From an uncultured Actinomycetes bacterium (GTDB lineage: Bacteria > Actinomycetota > Actinomycetes > Nanopelagicales > Nanopelagicaceae), in the NCBI GenBank assembly GCA_903820565.1, contig CAIJHZ010000088.1:1-7745 (forward strand): 7,745 bases of DNA, given 5' to 3'. Each line of letters starts with the position of its first letter. The stretch's first letter is position 1. Of the stretch, positions 1 to 5,669 are shown piece after piece. Position numbers and translations under genes: made by a program. The notes beneath the pieces were generated by a model. That model was not told the DNA's origin. It ran no database searches and was given only the letters and a program-made list of their open reading frames with translations.

Positions 1-1
1 A

Positions 2-115
2 AATGCGGTTACAAAAGCCTATGGGTCAAATCCTGACATGAATACTTATTATCGCGATGTAACTAGTCTGATTGCTCGCCTGATATTTCAATTACCAGTT
101 TGGAGTCTGCGATGA
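2..115 (+). CDS. C-terminal end of an upstream gene, possibly DUF1800 family (5' truncated)
   Basis: An open frame enters from the left edge and reads 37 residues before TGA at 113-115. It ends in a hydrophobic, helix-like tail, LIARLIFQLPVWSLR. The stop overlaps the next gene's ATG (112-114) as ATGA, a layout seen in translationally coupled operon partners. DUF1800 proteins are commonly encoded directly upstream of DUF1501 proteins and often end in a short amphipathic tail, so DUF1800 is the best guess. The visible part holds no diagnostic motif, so the family assignment rests on context. The frame itself is better supported than the family. Confidence 0.5.
   Translation, partial: NAVTKAYGSNPDMNTYYRDVTSLIARLIFQLPVWSLR
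102..105 (+). promoter_or_regulatory. Shine-Dalgarno GGAG that fixes the DUF1501 start
   Basis: GGAG lies six bases ahead of the ATG at 112. It sits inside the end of the upstream gene. It argues against the in-frame TTG at 100, which overlaps the GGAG itself and has no ribosome site ahead of it. Confidence 0.6.
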
Positions 116-1692
116 TTTCAGATGATGCAATAAAAAATTGCCCTGAAGGACGAGAAGGATTTTCTCGTCGACAGTTCCTGCGCGGAGCAGCACTATTTGG
201 TGGTTTGACCGTACTTTCGGCAAGTGGAATTAGATATACCTTTGCTGCAACCACCACCGAAGTCCCTGATGTGGTTGTCACGCTCGTGCTTCGCGGAGGA
301 TTTGATTCTTTAAGCGCTGTTGTTCCAACAGATGAAACTTTAATGCGAAAAGTTAGAGGCGAGATATTTATTCCTAATTCAAGCCTGCTGCCGCTTGATC
401 GCGAGTTTGGCCTGCACCCTGCCCTCAAAAAGTTTATGCCGCTGTGGGAAGCAAAAGAGCTTGCCATTGTGAATACAGTTGGTGCGCCAACACATTCACG
501 CAGTCACTTTGATGAAATTTCAGATGTGGCCTATGCCGCCTATGGTGAAAAAGACAAGCGCAGCGGCTGGATTGCCCGCTTCTTAGACGTTGCTGGTAAT
601 GGTTCTGTGGTGCAATCTGTTGGCATCGGATCAACTACACGGCAACTAGTCGGTGGCAAGGCTGCACCTATAAATGTTGATTCAATCAACAACTTTAAGT
701 TGGATTCTATTTTCGGATATAAGGCAGAAGACTTAGCTGGATTTATCGATGAAACGCATGGTCGTTGGACAAATATTTGGGCAACTCAAGCAAAATCAAC
801 TATTGCAGCTTTAGATCAAATTGCCATGGCTAGTGCTCAGAAAAGTACGGTGACCTATCCAAATACAGGAACAGGCCAACGATTTAAAGATGTAGCAGCA
901 TTATTAAAAGCAGGTATTGGCGTGCGCGCCGTCGACATTGAGTTCCAAGGCGACTGGGATATGCACGCAAATATGGGAAACCTTCAAGATGGTTGGCTAA
1001 CTTCATATCTTGCAGATCTTGCCGGTTCAATTTCTTCATTTAGAGAAGACCTTGGCGTTCTCTGGTCGAGAGTCACTGTTGTAACTGTGACCGAATTTGG
1101 AAGAAGAGTTAGTCAGAATCAATCAGCTGGAACAGACCATGGCTGGGGATCGAGCACCTTCGTTGCAGGTGGTGGTGTAAACGGTGGAGTCATTCATGGA
1201 AAATTCCCAGGGCTAGATGATAAACAGCTCAAAGATGGCGATTTAGTTGTAACTGCAGATTACCGAAGCCTGTTATCAGAGATTCTTACACGCCGAGCAG
1301 GTATTACAGCAGAAGGTGCTGCACAAGTATTTCCAAACTTCAGGCCAGAAGTTCTTTCAGTCATGAAACATCTATCTGAAACTCCACTTCCAGAGAATTT
1401 TCCAACCAAAGTTCAAAGTGCACTTGGAAGTATTGCGTACGACCCGGATAGATTGCCAACAACTGCACCAGTCGCATCAGCTACTCCTAGTCCAGAACCT
1501 ACAAACTCTGTTGAAGCAACTGCATCACCGACTCCAACGGCCAAGCCAAGTGCCTCAAGTTCTCCTGTTGCATCCCCGTCACCAACTGTAAAGAGTTCGA
1601 AGAAGACGATTACCTGCGTTAAGAATGGTAAGACCATTAAAGTGACTGGAACAAATCCAAAGTGCCCAACGGGTTACAAAATTAAGAAATAA
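112..1692 (+). CDS. Tat-exported DUF1501 family protein with Pro/Ser/Thr linker and C-terminal two-cysteine module
   Basis: The 526-residue product starts with a twin-arginine signal (SRRQFLRG, residues 18-25) and a hydrophobic stretch ending near YTFAA, so it is probably exported folded. DUF1501 hallmarks follow in order: LRGGFD (60-65), a THSRSHFD block, GWIARFLD, DWDMH (281-285), EFGRR (328-332), GTDHGWG (from 340), GGVIHGKFPGL and DYRSLLSEIL. The conserved Asp, His and Glu residues recall sulfatase/alkaline-phosphatase-type metal sites, but no reaction is firmly established for the family. From about residue 449 a Pro/Thr/Ser/Ala linker leads to a lysine-rich tail with Cys502 and Cys518. 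That tail resembles the N-terminal module of the metallopeptidase at 5670-7007. The ATG start is chosen because it overlaps the upstream stop and has GGAG at proper spacing. The 3' end overlaps the convergent Rieske gene by 11 bp. Family certain; function unknown. Confidence 0.93.
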   Translation: MISDDAIKNCPEGREGFSRRQFLRGAALFGGLTVLSASGIRYTFAATTTEVPDVVVTLVLRGGFDSLSAVVPTDETLMRKVRGEIFIPNSSLLPLDREFGLHPALKKFMPLWEAKELAIVNTVGAPTHSRSHFDEISDVAYAAYGEKDKRSGWIARFLDVAGNGSVVQSVGIGSTTRQLVGGKAAPINVDSINNFKLDSIFGYKAEDLAGFIDETHGRWTNIWATQAKSTIAALDQIAMASAQKSTVTYPNTGTGQRFKDVAALLKAGIGVRAVDIEFQGDWDMHANMGNLQDGWLTSYLADLAGSISSFREDLGVLWSRVTVVTVTEFGRRVSQNQSAGTDHGWGSSTFVAGGGVNGGVIHGKFPGLDDKQLKDGDLVVTADYRSLLSEILTRRAGITAEGAAQVFPNFRPEVLSVMKHLSETPLPENFPTKVQSALGSIAYDPDRLPTTAPVASATPSPEPTNSVEATASPTPTAKPSASSSPVASPSPTVKSSKKTITCVKNGKTIKVTGTNPKCPTGYKIKK

Positions 1693-2257
1693 CTATTCTT
1701 ATTTCTCCGTTAACTTCAAGTGTGCGATAACTCTTAAGTGGTTCGACAGCTGGTCCACGGAGTACTTCCCCGTTTTCTGGATCGAAAATTGAACCATGTG
1801 CCGGGCACTGCAATTGTCCCTGATTCAATGCACATGGGGCTCCCGCATGAGTACACCTGGTATCAAAGGCAACAATTCCGCGCGAAGTACGAGTGAGTGA
1901 ATAGCTGGTTGGAATACCAAATGAATCCTTTAAACTGAAAACTCTTGTCTGACGCAAAACTAGGTCATCACTTTTTGCAATGACCACTCCTTCTGGAGGG
2001 GCTGTTGGTGTGGCTTGAGGAGTAGAAGTAACCGTTGGGCTATTCGTCGGTGTTGGCGAAGTCGTGCTTTTGCTCTGCGTAGGAGTCGGCGTTGGAGATG
2101 AAATTGCTTTTCTCTTGGTGGGGGTAGGTAAAGGATTCTTTTGATTCGGATTGAGCAAGGCTTCCTCGTTGTTCAAAACTTTAGTTCTTTGAACAATTGC
2201 ACCAAGTAATACCGCACCAGCGAGCACGAGAAATACCCGTCGGGAACTCTGCGTCAT
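1682..2257 (-). CDS. Membrane-anchored Rieske [2Fe-2S] protein with Pro/Thr linker
   Basis: The 191-residue product begins with a Tat-like anchor (SSRRVFLVL, residues 4-12, then a hydrophobic run to about 22) without an obvious cleavage site. A Pro/Thr/Ser linker occupies about 42-88. A Rieske domain fills 91-191. Cluster ligands are visible as CTH (Cys135, His137) and CPAH (Cys151, His154), followed by GSIFDPENGEVLRGPAVEPL, typical of small Rieske ferredoxin-like domains. It probably transfers electrons on the outer face of the membrane; the partner is not in view. Oddly, both positions that carry the disulfide in cytochrome bc/b6f Rieske proteins are Ala (140 and 153), with a lone Cys142 nearby. 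The gene lies 26 bp after the esterase on the same strand, so co-transcription is possible, but a TACAAT box ahead of its ATG suggests it also has its own leaderless start. Confidence 0.9.
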   Translation of the reverse strand: MTQSSRRVFLVLAGAVLLGAIVQRTKVLNNEEALLNPNQKNPLPTPTKRKAISSPTPTPTQSKSTTSPTPTNSPTVTSTPQATPTAPPEGVVIAKSDDLVLRQTRVFSLKDSFGIPTSYSLTRTSRGIVAFDTRCTHAGAPCALNQGQLQCPAHGSIFDPENGEVLRGPAVEPLKSYRTLEVNGEIRIVIS

Positions 2258-2264
2258 GACTCAA

Positions 2265-2270
2265 ATTGTA
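2265..2270 (-). promoter_or_regulatory. Putative -10 box TACAAT for the Rieske gene (leaderless)
   Basis: TACAAT ends seven bases before the ATG at 2257, so transcription would begin at or next to the start codon. There is no good Shine-Dalgarno and no clear -35 at 16-18 bp spacing. A TTGACT at 2278-2283 is too close to serve as the -35. Confidence 0.4.
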
Positions 2271-2283
2271 AGGGGATAGTCAA

Positions 2284-3174
2284 CTATTTCTTCGGATGAG
2301 CTAAGAGCCATTCAATGATTGTTTTTGGAAAAGTCGCATTGAACTTCGGCCCATGCAGTCCATTAACTATCTGCCAGCTGTCAACAGTTGATTTAACACA
2401 GGTACTTTCAAATACTTTTGTCTCAGCGCCATCAATACCTTCCTCTATATCGATATTTTCCTTGGCTATTGGCGTTCCAACGCACTTATCAAGTTTGCGC
2501 CAGATATCGATTGTCTGTGCTGCTGATGTATATGAAATGCCGCTCATCGCACCACCAGTAAATCCCACAATCGGATCTTCAGTGCCATGAATTTCAAGAA
2601 CGCTGACTGGCGAAGAGATAGTGCAGTTATTCCCCACTAAGTCCATTGCACCTGCCACACCTACTATTGCAGCCACTGTGTCGGGATAGGTGCAGGCAAA
2701 CGTGTAACTCATAAATGCGCCATTTGAATGACCGAAAATATAAATACGTTTTGGATCGATGGAGACTTTTTTAGAAATCTCATCTATCAGGGACTTAATG
2801 AACGCAGCATCATCAATTTTCGCGTGGTCAAAGTTGCAGCAAGAATTCGAGGCATTCCAAAACTGATCTCCATTTGAGTCTCGCGAACCATCTGGGGCGG
2901 CATAGACAAAACCGTTCTCGCGCGCGACATTGCTCAGTCTAGAGAAACGTTGTTCATTGAAGCTATTGCTCCTAAAGCCATGCAGATCTAGCAATAGTGG
3001 AGCAGGATTGTTCTCGCTATATCCATACGGAAGATCGACGGAAGTTGAGCGGTCGCCTCCTGCAAGAAACGAACCTCCTGTTATTTTGGGCTCATCGCTC
3101 TGCAAACTCACAACACCGTATCCAGCGCCCATCAGAACAATGAAAACTGTCGCAAAAATGAATAACCGTTTCAT
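2284..3174 (-). CDS. Exported alpha/beta-hydrolase, PHB depolymerase / feruloyl esterase (CE1, LpqC-like) type
   Basis: This 296-residue protein has an N-terminal hydrophobic signal or anchor (about residues 4-24, after MKR) and an esterase domain from about 30 to the end. The catalytic triad can be read: the nucleophile elbow GHSNG (Ser150), HGTED (Asp200) and GLHGP (His274). DLHGF (63-67) supplies the oxyanion-side HG motif. The order of NGFVYAAPDG, a WN...SCCNFD block (106-116), DDAAFIKSLID and DPKRIYIFGHSNG matches secreted polyhydroxybutyrate depolymerase/feruloyl esterase-like proteins. It probably hydrolyses ester bonds outside the membrane. The substrate, whether polyester, hydroxycinnamate ester or acetylated polymer, cannot be told from sequence. 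Length is normal for a single-domain member. The Cys112-Cys113 pair and further Cys residues fit disulfides in an exported enzyme. It lies upstream of the Rieske gene on the same strand. Confidence 0.88.
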   Translation of the reverse strand: MKRLFIFATVFIVLMGAGYGVVSLQSDEPKITGGSFLAGGDRSTSVDLPYGYSENNPAPLLLDLHGFRSNSFNEQRFSRLSNVARENGFVYAAPDGSRDSNGDQFWNASNSCCNFDHAKIDDAAFIKSLIDEISKKVSIDPKRIYIFGHSNGAFMSYTFACTYPDTVAAIVGVAGAMDLVGNNCTISSPVSVLEIHGTEDPIVGFTGGAMSGISYTSAAQTIDIWRKLDKCVGTPIAKENIDIEEGIDGAETKVFESTCVKSTVDSWQIVNGLHGPKFNATFPKTIIEWLLAHPKK

Positions 3175-3183
3175 GGTTTCAGC

Positions 3184-3212
3184 AATCTAGTTGCTTTTCG
3201 GAACTCGCACAA
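3184..3212 (-). promoter_or_regulatory. Putative promoter TTGTGC-17-TAGATT for the esterase gene
   Basis: Read on the minus strand, TTGTGC (3212-3207) and TAGATT (3189-3184) are 17 bp apart. The -10 ends nine bases before the ATG at 3174. No convincing Shine-Dalgarno sits between, so a leaderless or near-leaderless transcript is likely. Confidence 0.45.
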
Positions 3213-3323
3213 TTGAAGATGCCTAGGCTCAAATTGATGATTTTTTGTCGAAAATGCGAAATTTTGTGCGTCGTTATCCCAAAGGTAAGAACCATCATGT
3301 AACACTAGTCACAGGAGGAAACC

Positions 3324-3557
3324 ATGAATTCTCAAATTCCTAGCGGTTGGTACCCAGATCCATCGGGTTTCAATTGTGATCGCTTTTGGGATGGCGAAGC
3401 ATGGACGGAGCAAACGCGTCCAATCTCTGCGCTTCACAACAGAATACCTCCACAGGTAAAACCCACCAATACAGGATTAGATTCCACCGAAATGACTCTC
3501 TTGGTCGTTATCGTGGGTTTGATTGTCTTGGTGGCGCTTTTTAGCTCAGGTTATTAA
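3324..3557 (+). CDS. Small DUF2510 membrane protein
   Basis: The 77-residue product carries the DUF2510 signature at its N-terminus: GWYPDPSG (8-15), then DRFWDGEAWTEQTRP (19-33). A flexible Pro-containing stretch precedes one C-terminal transmembrane helix (about 57-74) that ends almost at the stop. DUF2510 is a short actinobacterial domain, usually at the end of membrane proteins, with no firm biochemical role. The start is well fixed by AGGAGG at 3313-3318, five bases before the ATG, the strongest ribosome site in the window. The gene is followed 24 bp later by another tiny membrane protein and then a strong terminator, so the two probably form a bicistronic unit. The promoter is not clear: TTGTGC at 3264-3269 with TAAGAA at 3286-3291 is only a weak candidate. 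Confidence 0.85.
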   Translation: MNSQIPSGWYPDPSGFNCDRFWDGEAWTEQTRPISALHNRIPPQVKPTNTGLDSTEMTLLVVIVGLIVLVALFSSGY

Positions 3558-3581
3558 CCAAACTACGAAAGGTATCTAACT

Positions 3582-3740
3582 ATGGAAATATTAATTCTGC
3601 TCGTATGGGTCGCTTGTGCAGCATTCTGCTACAGCCAGGCAAAGAAGAAGAACCTAAATGTTGCTCTATGGACAATCTTGGGACTTCTATTCGGAGTATT
3701 TGCAGTTATCGGAGTTTCAGTCTCTTCTGCAAAGTCATAA
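3582..3740 (+). CDS. 52-residue small membrane protein, two predicted TM helices
   Basis: A complete frame runs from ATG 3582 to TAA 3738-3740, with GAAAGG (3567-3572) nine bases ahead as ribosome site. The product has a hydrophobic helix at residues 2-17, a basic turn SQAKKKNLN (18-26) and a second helix at 27-47 containing LWTILGLLFGVFAV. This basic-turn plus W-x2-LG-x2-FG pattern resembles small or C-terminal membrane segments in Actinobacteria of the type K-G-R-N-x4-W-x2-LG-x2-FG. The name and function are unknown to me. By the positive-inside rule the KKK turn should face the cytoplasm with both ends outside. The coding call is supported by its ribosome site, its position directly behind DUF2510, and the terminator seven bases after its stop. 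It is easily missed because it is so short. Confidence 0.75.
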   Translation: MEILILLVWVACAAFCYSQAKKKNLNVALWTILGLLFGVFAVIGVSVSSAKS

Positions 3741-3747
3741 ATAATTG

Positions 3748-3790
3748 AAATCAGCCACGATGACCTTGGTCATCGTGGCTGATTTTATTT
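3748..3790 (+). terminator. Strong intrinsic terminator, probably bidirectional
   Basis: A perfect 18-bp inverted repeat (3748-3765 with 3768-3785, effectively a 17-bp stem with a CTTG loop) is followed by TATTTTGTT on the plus strand. It begins seven bases after the 52-residue gene. It also lies beyond the stop of the convergent gene at 3822. Read on the minus strand, the stem is followed by an AT-rich CAATTATTT tract, so it can plausibly end both transcripts. Confidence 0.9.
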
Positions 3791-3821
3791 TGTTCTAGAA
3801 ATAGATTTTTATTGTAGATTA

Positions 3822-4196
3822 TTAAGCGTGCTCTCCACCGGTATGGGCGAAAGTCTTGTTTGTTATCTGCCAACGGCCTTCAAGAACTGAAAGAGTGAAG
3901 TAATCGGTAAATGAGAGTGTTCCCCAAAAACCTTCTTCTTTGACTGTTGCCATTGCGACTGTGCCATCAATTTGAATGTCAGTAATCTCTGCTTTCATCT
4001 GACCGGCATCTCCTGGAGATTCCACCATCATCGCAACAAATCCTGCTTTATCCACGTCGTAATCTGTTCCGCCCATTGTGCCAAACCAACGTGCGCTGGA
4101 ATGAAATGCCTCGTTTAATTTATCGGCGTTACCTTTTCCTGCACCATCAATATATAGATTGATGAGTCTTGTTACTTCTTCTATATCTTTGCTCAT
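3822..4196 (-). CDS. NTF2-like / putative lumazine-binding (SnoaL-like) fold protein
   Basis: The 124-residue protein matches the cone-shaped NTF2-like superfamily, closest to the putative lumazine-binding family (PF12893 type). Signs are the N-terminal helix EVTRLINLYIDGAGKGNADKL, then AFHSSARWFG, a central DIQIDGTVAMATV strand pair and a C-terminal FTDYFTLSVLEGRWQITNKTF, close to the family's ftDyl.L...dGkWkI.nKtf pattern. Members bind small hydrophobic ligands or have minor enzymatic roles; no substrate can be given. No signal peptide, so it is cytosolic. The start is supported by GGAGAGGA (minus strand, 4210-4203) six bases before the ATG. It follows the DinB-like gene on the same strand after 76 bp, so a shared transcript is possible. 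The bidirectional terminator lies downstream. Confidence 0.8.
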   Translation of the reverse strand: MSKDIEEVTRLINLYIDGAGKGNADKLNEAFHSSARWFGTMGGTDYDVDKAGFVAMMVESPGDAGQMKAEITDIQIDGTVAMATVKEEGFWGTLSFTDYFTLSVLEGRWQITNKTFAHTGGEHA

Positions 4197-4272
4197 GCTG
4201 AATCCTCTCCGTAGTTATGGGATATCGAACCAGAGTCGTTAGAGGATGTAAATAGAAAAGTGAAGAAACCTC

Positions 4273-4758
4273 TTAGTCGCCTAAGCCCTCATAGTTAGCA
4301 AACTCCCACATATCGATTGCATCCAGATCGATGACCTTCATTCCATGATTTGCAAATATGCCAGCGATTTGAGCACGGTGTTCTGTTGCGTGGTGAATGC
4401 ACTGGGTCAGAATCGTCTCCCTGTTTCGGCGAATTGTCTTTTCCCCGCGTTGGAACTCTACGAACCCATCAGGGTGCTTAGCAGACTCCCGAAGTCGCAC
4501 ATCAAACCCATGTGACAACTCTTTAAGTGCAAGCACTTCAGCTTTGTTGCTCGGTACCTGCGTTGGGATATCACCAGTGCCATCTAGCAAATCCGCATAC
4601 CGCGATGCAGTCAGATGCTCCAAGATTTCAGCAACGGTCCACGTGTCATTGGGCGCGGCTAGTTTCAGTGTCGAATCTGGTTGCTCTGCAATTCTGTCGA
4701 AGACATACGAGTTGGCCCACGCTAAGTGGCGGAATAAACGATCAGTGACTACATCCAT
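4273..4758 (-). CDS. DinB-like metal-binding four-helix protein
   Basis: The 161-residue protein has the layout of the DinB/YfiT-like superfamily: an N-terminal helix with FRHLAWANSYVFDRI (9-23), W40-T-V-A-E-I-L-E-H48-L-T, and a late IHHATEHRAQIAGIFANHG helix (from 121). The usual three-histidine metal site can be read as His48, His123 and His127 (H-x3-H). The C-terminal DLDAIDMWEFA is also common in this group. Despite the name these proteins are not the polymerase DinB. Some are thiol-dependent S-transferases using bacillithiol or mycothiol; for this one the role is unknown. It is cytosolic. The ATG lies 36 bp from the ATG of the divergent gene at 4795, with separate -10 boxes between them. 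The DinB fold is secure, the reaction is not. Confidence 0.85.
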   Translation of the reverse strand: MDVVTDRLFRHLAWANSYVFDRIAEQPDSTLKLAAPNDTWTVAEILEHLTASRYADLLDGTGDIPTQVPSNKAEVLALKELSHGFDVRLRESAKHPDGFVEFQRGEKTIRRNRETILTQCIHHATEHRAQIAGIFANHGMKVIDLDAIDMWEFANYEGLGD

Positions 4759-4764
4759 GTGGCG

Positions 4765-4793
4765 AGATTACTCGAACTGAATAGAATTGGGAA
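4765..4793 (-). promoter_or_regulatory. Putative promoter TTCCCA-17-TAATCT for the DinB-like gene
   Basis: On the minus strand TAATCT (4770-4765) ends six bases before the ATG at 4758, and TTCCCA (4793-4788) lies 17 bp further out. No Shine-Dalgarno fits between, so a leaderless transcript is likely. It overlaps the opposing promoter. Confidence 0.45.
4782..4787 (+). promoter_or_regulatory. Putative -10 box TAGAAT for the gene at 4795
   Basis: TAGAAT ends seven bases before the ATG at 4795, again a leaderless-type position. No clear -35 is seen. The box falls inside the spacer of the opposing promoter, so the two could not easily be occupied by RNA polymerase at once. Confidence 0.45.
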
Positions 4794-4794
4794 C

Positions 4795-5115
4795 ATGTTG
4801 GGTGGAATTAATAATGGATTGTTCTTTCAATCCTTCGGGGGTTTTGTTGGTCTTGCACTATTGATAATTGTTTTAAAGTGGGGATTCGCTTCAAATAGAA
4901 AAATGATCGTGACACCGATCAAGGCTGGTAAGAAAGATCAATATGGTTTGCTCAAAGCTTTAGAAACACCCAGCAATTACATAGAAGCCCAAATGGTGTT
5001 ACAAAAACTTATTGATTCAAATATCAAGGCAACTTTGACGCAAACCCTTGATGGTCCGCAAATAATGGTCTTTGAGAAAGACTTAAGGGCCGCATCTGCA
5101 ATTCTTAAAAGCTAG
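4795..5115 (+). CDS. One-TM protein with DUF2007-like C-terminal domain
   Basis: The 106-residue product has one transmembrane helix (about 14-31, FGGFVGLALLIIVLKWGF), a basic linker and a soluble tail. The tail reads YGLLKALETPSNYIEAQMVLQKLIDSNIKATL, then DGPQIMVFEKDLRAASAILK. The pattern of a helix that picks the chain by an A-x2-L-x2-L-x4-I register, then a strand and a closing D-x2-A-x3-L helix, resembles DUF2007-type small alpha/beta domains and related actinobacterial membrane proteins. Function is unknown. I prefer the ATG at 4795 over an in-frame GTG at 4759, because the GTG would abut the DinB-like start codon with no room for a promoter, while 4795 has TAGAAT seven bases ahead. The 3' end faces the Ala-rich gene; no clear terminator lies in the 62 bp between them. 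Confidence 0.75.
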   Translation: MLGGINNGLFFQSFGGFVGLALLIIVLKWGFASNRKMIVTPIKAGKKDQYGLLKALETPSNYIEAQMVLQKLIDSNIKATLTQTLDGPQIMVFEKDLRAASAILKS

Positions 5116-5177
5116 ACAATAGCTTTCCGGAATTGAGTGCGACCCTTCAGTCGTTACCCTCGAATCTAAAGTAAGTA

Positions 5178-5543
5178 CTAAGGACGTACTGGCTTCGTTG
5201 GCTTTGCAGGAACTGTTGCCTTTGCTGCATCTACAGCTGCCTTCATTGCTGCGCGTGCTGCCTGACGTGCTTCTTTGGTAGTTGCTGCTGCCTTGGCTGC
5301 ATCAAAGTTGGCCTTAGCTGTTGCAATAGTTGCTTTAGCTGCTGCAATAGCAGCTTGGCGTGCATCGCGTGATGCATGGAACTGCGCCTTTGCGGCTTCA
5401 AATGCAGCTTTCTGTTCTGGAGTTAGTGCAACTTTAGTGACACCTGGTGTTGCAGCATCAGCTGCGAAAGAACCAGTTGCCCCTGTAAGTGATAGTGCTA
5501 CTGCGGCTGCTATAACTGCACCGCTCTTGATTACCTTGTTCAT
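5178..5543 (-). CDS. Secreted Ala/Lys-rich helical protein
   Basis: The 121-residue product has a Sec signal peptide (MNKVIKS, hydrophobic 8-22, likely cleavage near SFA-A at 27/28). The mature part is almost all Ala with regularly placed Lys, Arg and Gln, predicted to form one long helix from about 41 to 110, then a Pro/Lys-rich end (PAKPTKPVRP). Residues repeat with a seven-step rhythm: Lys45/52, Lys70/77/84, Lys101/108, with Phe48/55, Ile66/73 and Phe80. This points to an amphipathic or coiled-coil helix. Similar small secreted proteins occur in planktonic Actinobacteria, but I know of no function; cell-wall, anionic polymer or nucleic-acid binding would fit the basic charge. The ATG at 5543 is chosen over a TTG at 5555 because GGGGG sits five bases ahead and the signal peptide then begins properly. 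A TATATT at 5581-5586 (minus) may be its -10. Confidence 0.8.
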   Translation of the reverse strand: MNKVIKSGAVIAAAVALSLTGATGSFAADAATPGVTKVALTPEQKAAFEAAKAQFHASRDARQAAIAAAKATIATAKANFDAAKAAATTKEARQAARAAMKAAVDAAKATVPAKPTKPVRP

Positions 5544-5669
5544 CCCTGCCCCCAATGCGTCGGATCTAACTTCTAGTCAAAATATAGATGGGTGACGGTC
5601 AAGAATGTGACAGTTTTTCCTGAGAAAATGCCATGAAAATGGCCGATCTGGATGATTTTCACGCAGGAA

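Noticed and set aside
1413..1637. Minus-strand frame antisense to the DUF1501 linker
   Set aside because: Its composition mirrors the Pro/Ser/Thr linker on the other strand, and it lies wholly inside a well-supported gene.
4759..4794. GTG at 4759 as start of the one-TM protein
   Set aside because: It would abut the DinB-like start codon, has no ribosome site, and the extra 12 residues look unlike a signal or helix; ATG 4795 has a -10 box in front.
5275..5595. Plus-strand Ala/Val-rich frame opposite the secreted helical protein
   Set aside because: It is the complement of an Ala-rich coding sequence; the minus strand has the proper signal peptide and ribosome site.
5630..5643. GCCAT-GAAA-ATGGC hairpin as terminator of the metallopeptidase gene
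   Set aside because: The stem is only five base pairs, and the following minus-strand tract ATTTTCTC is a weak U-run. It is possible but not convincing.
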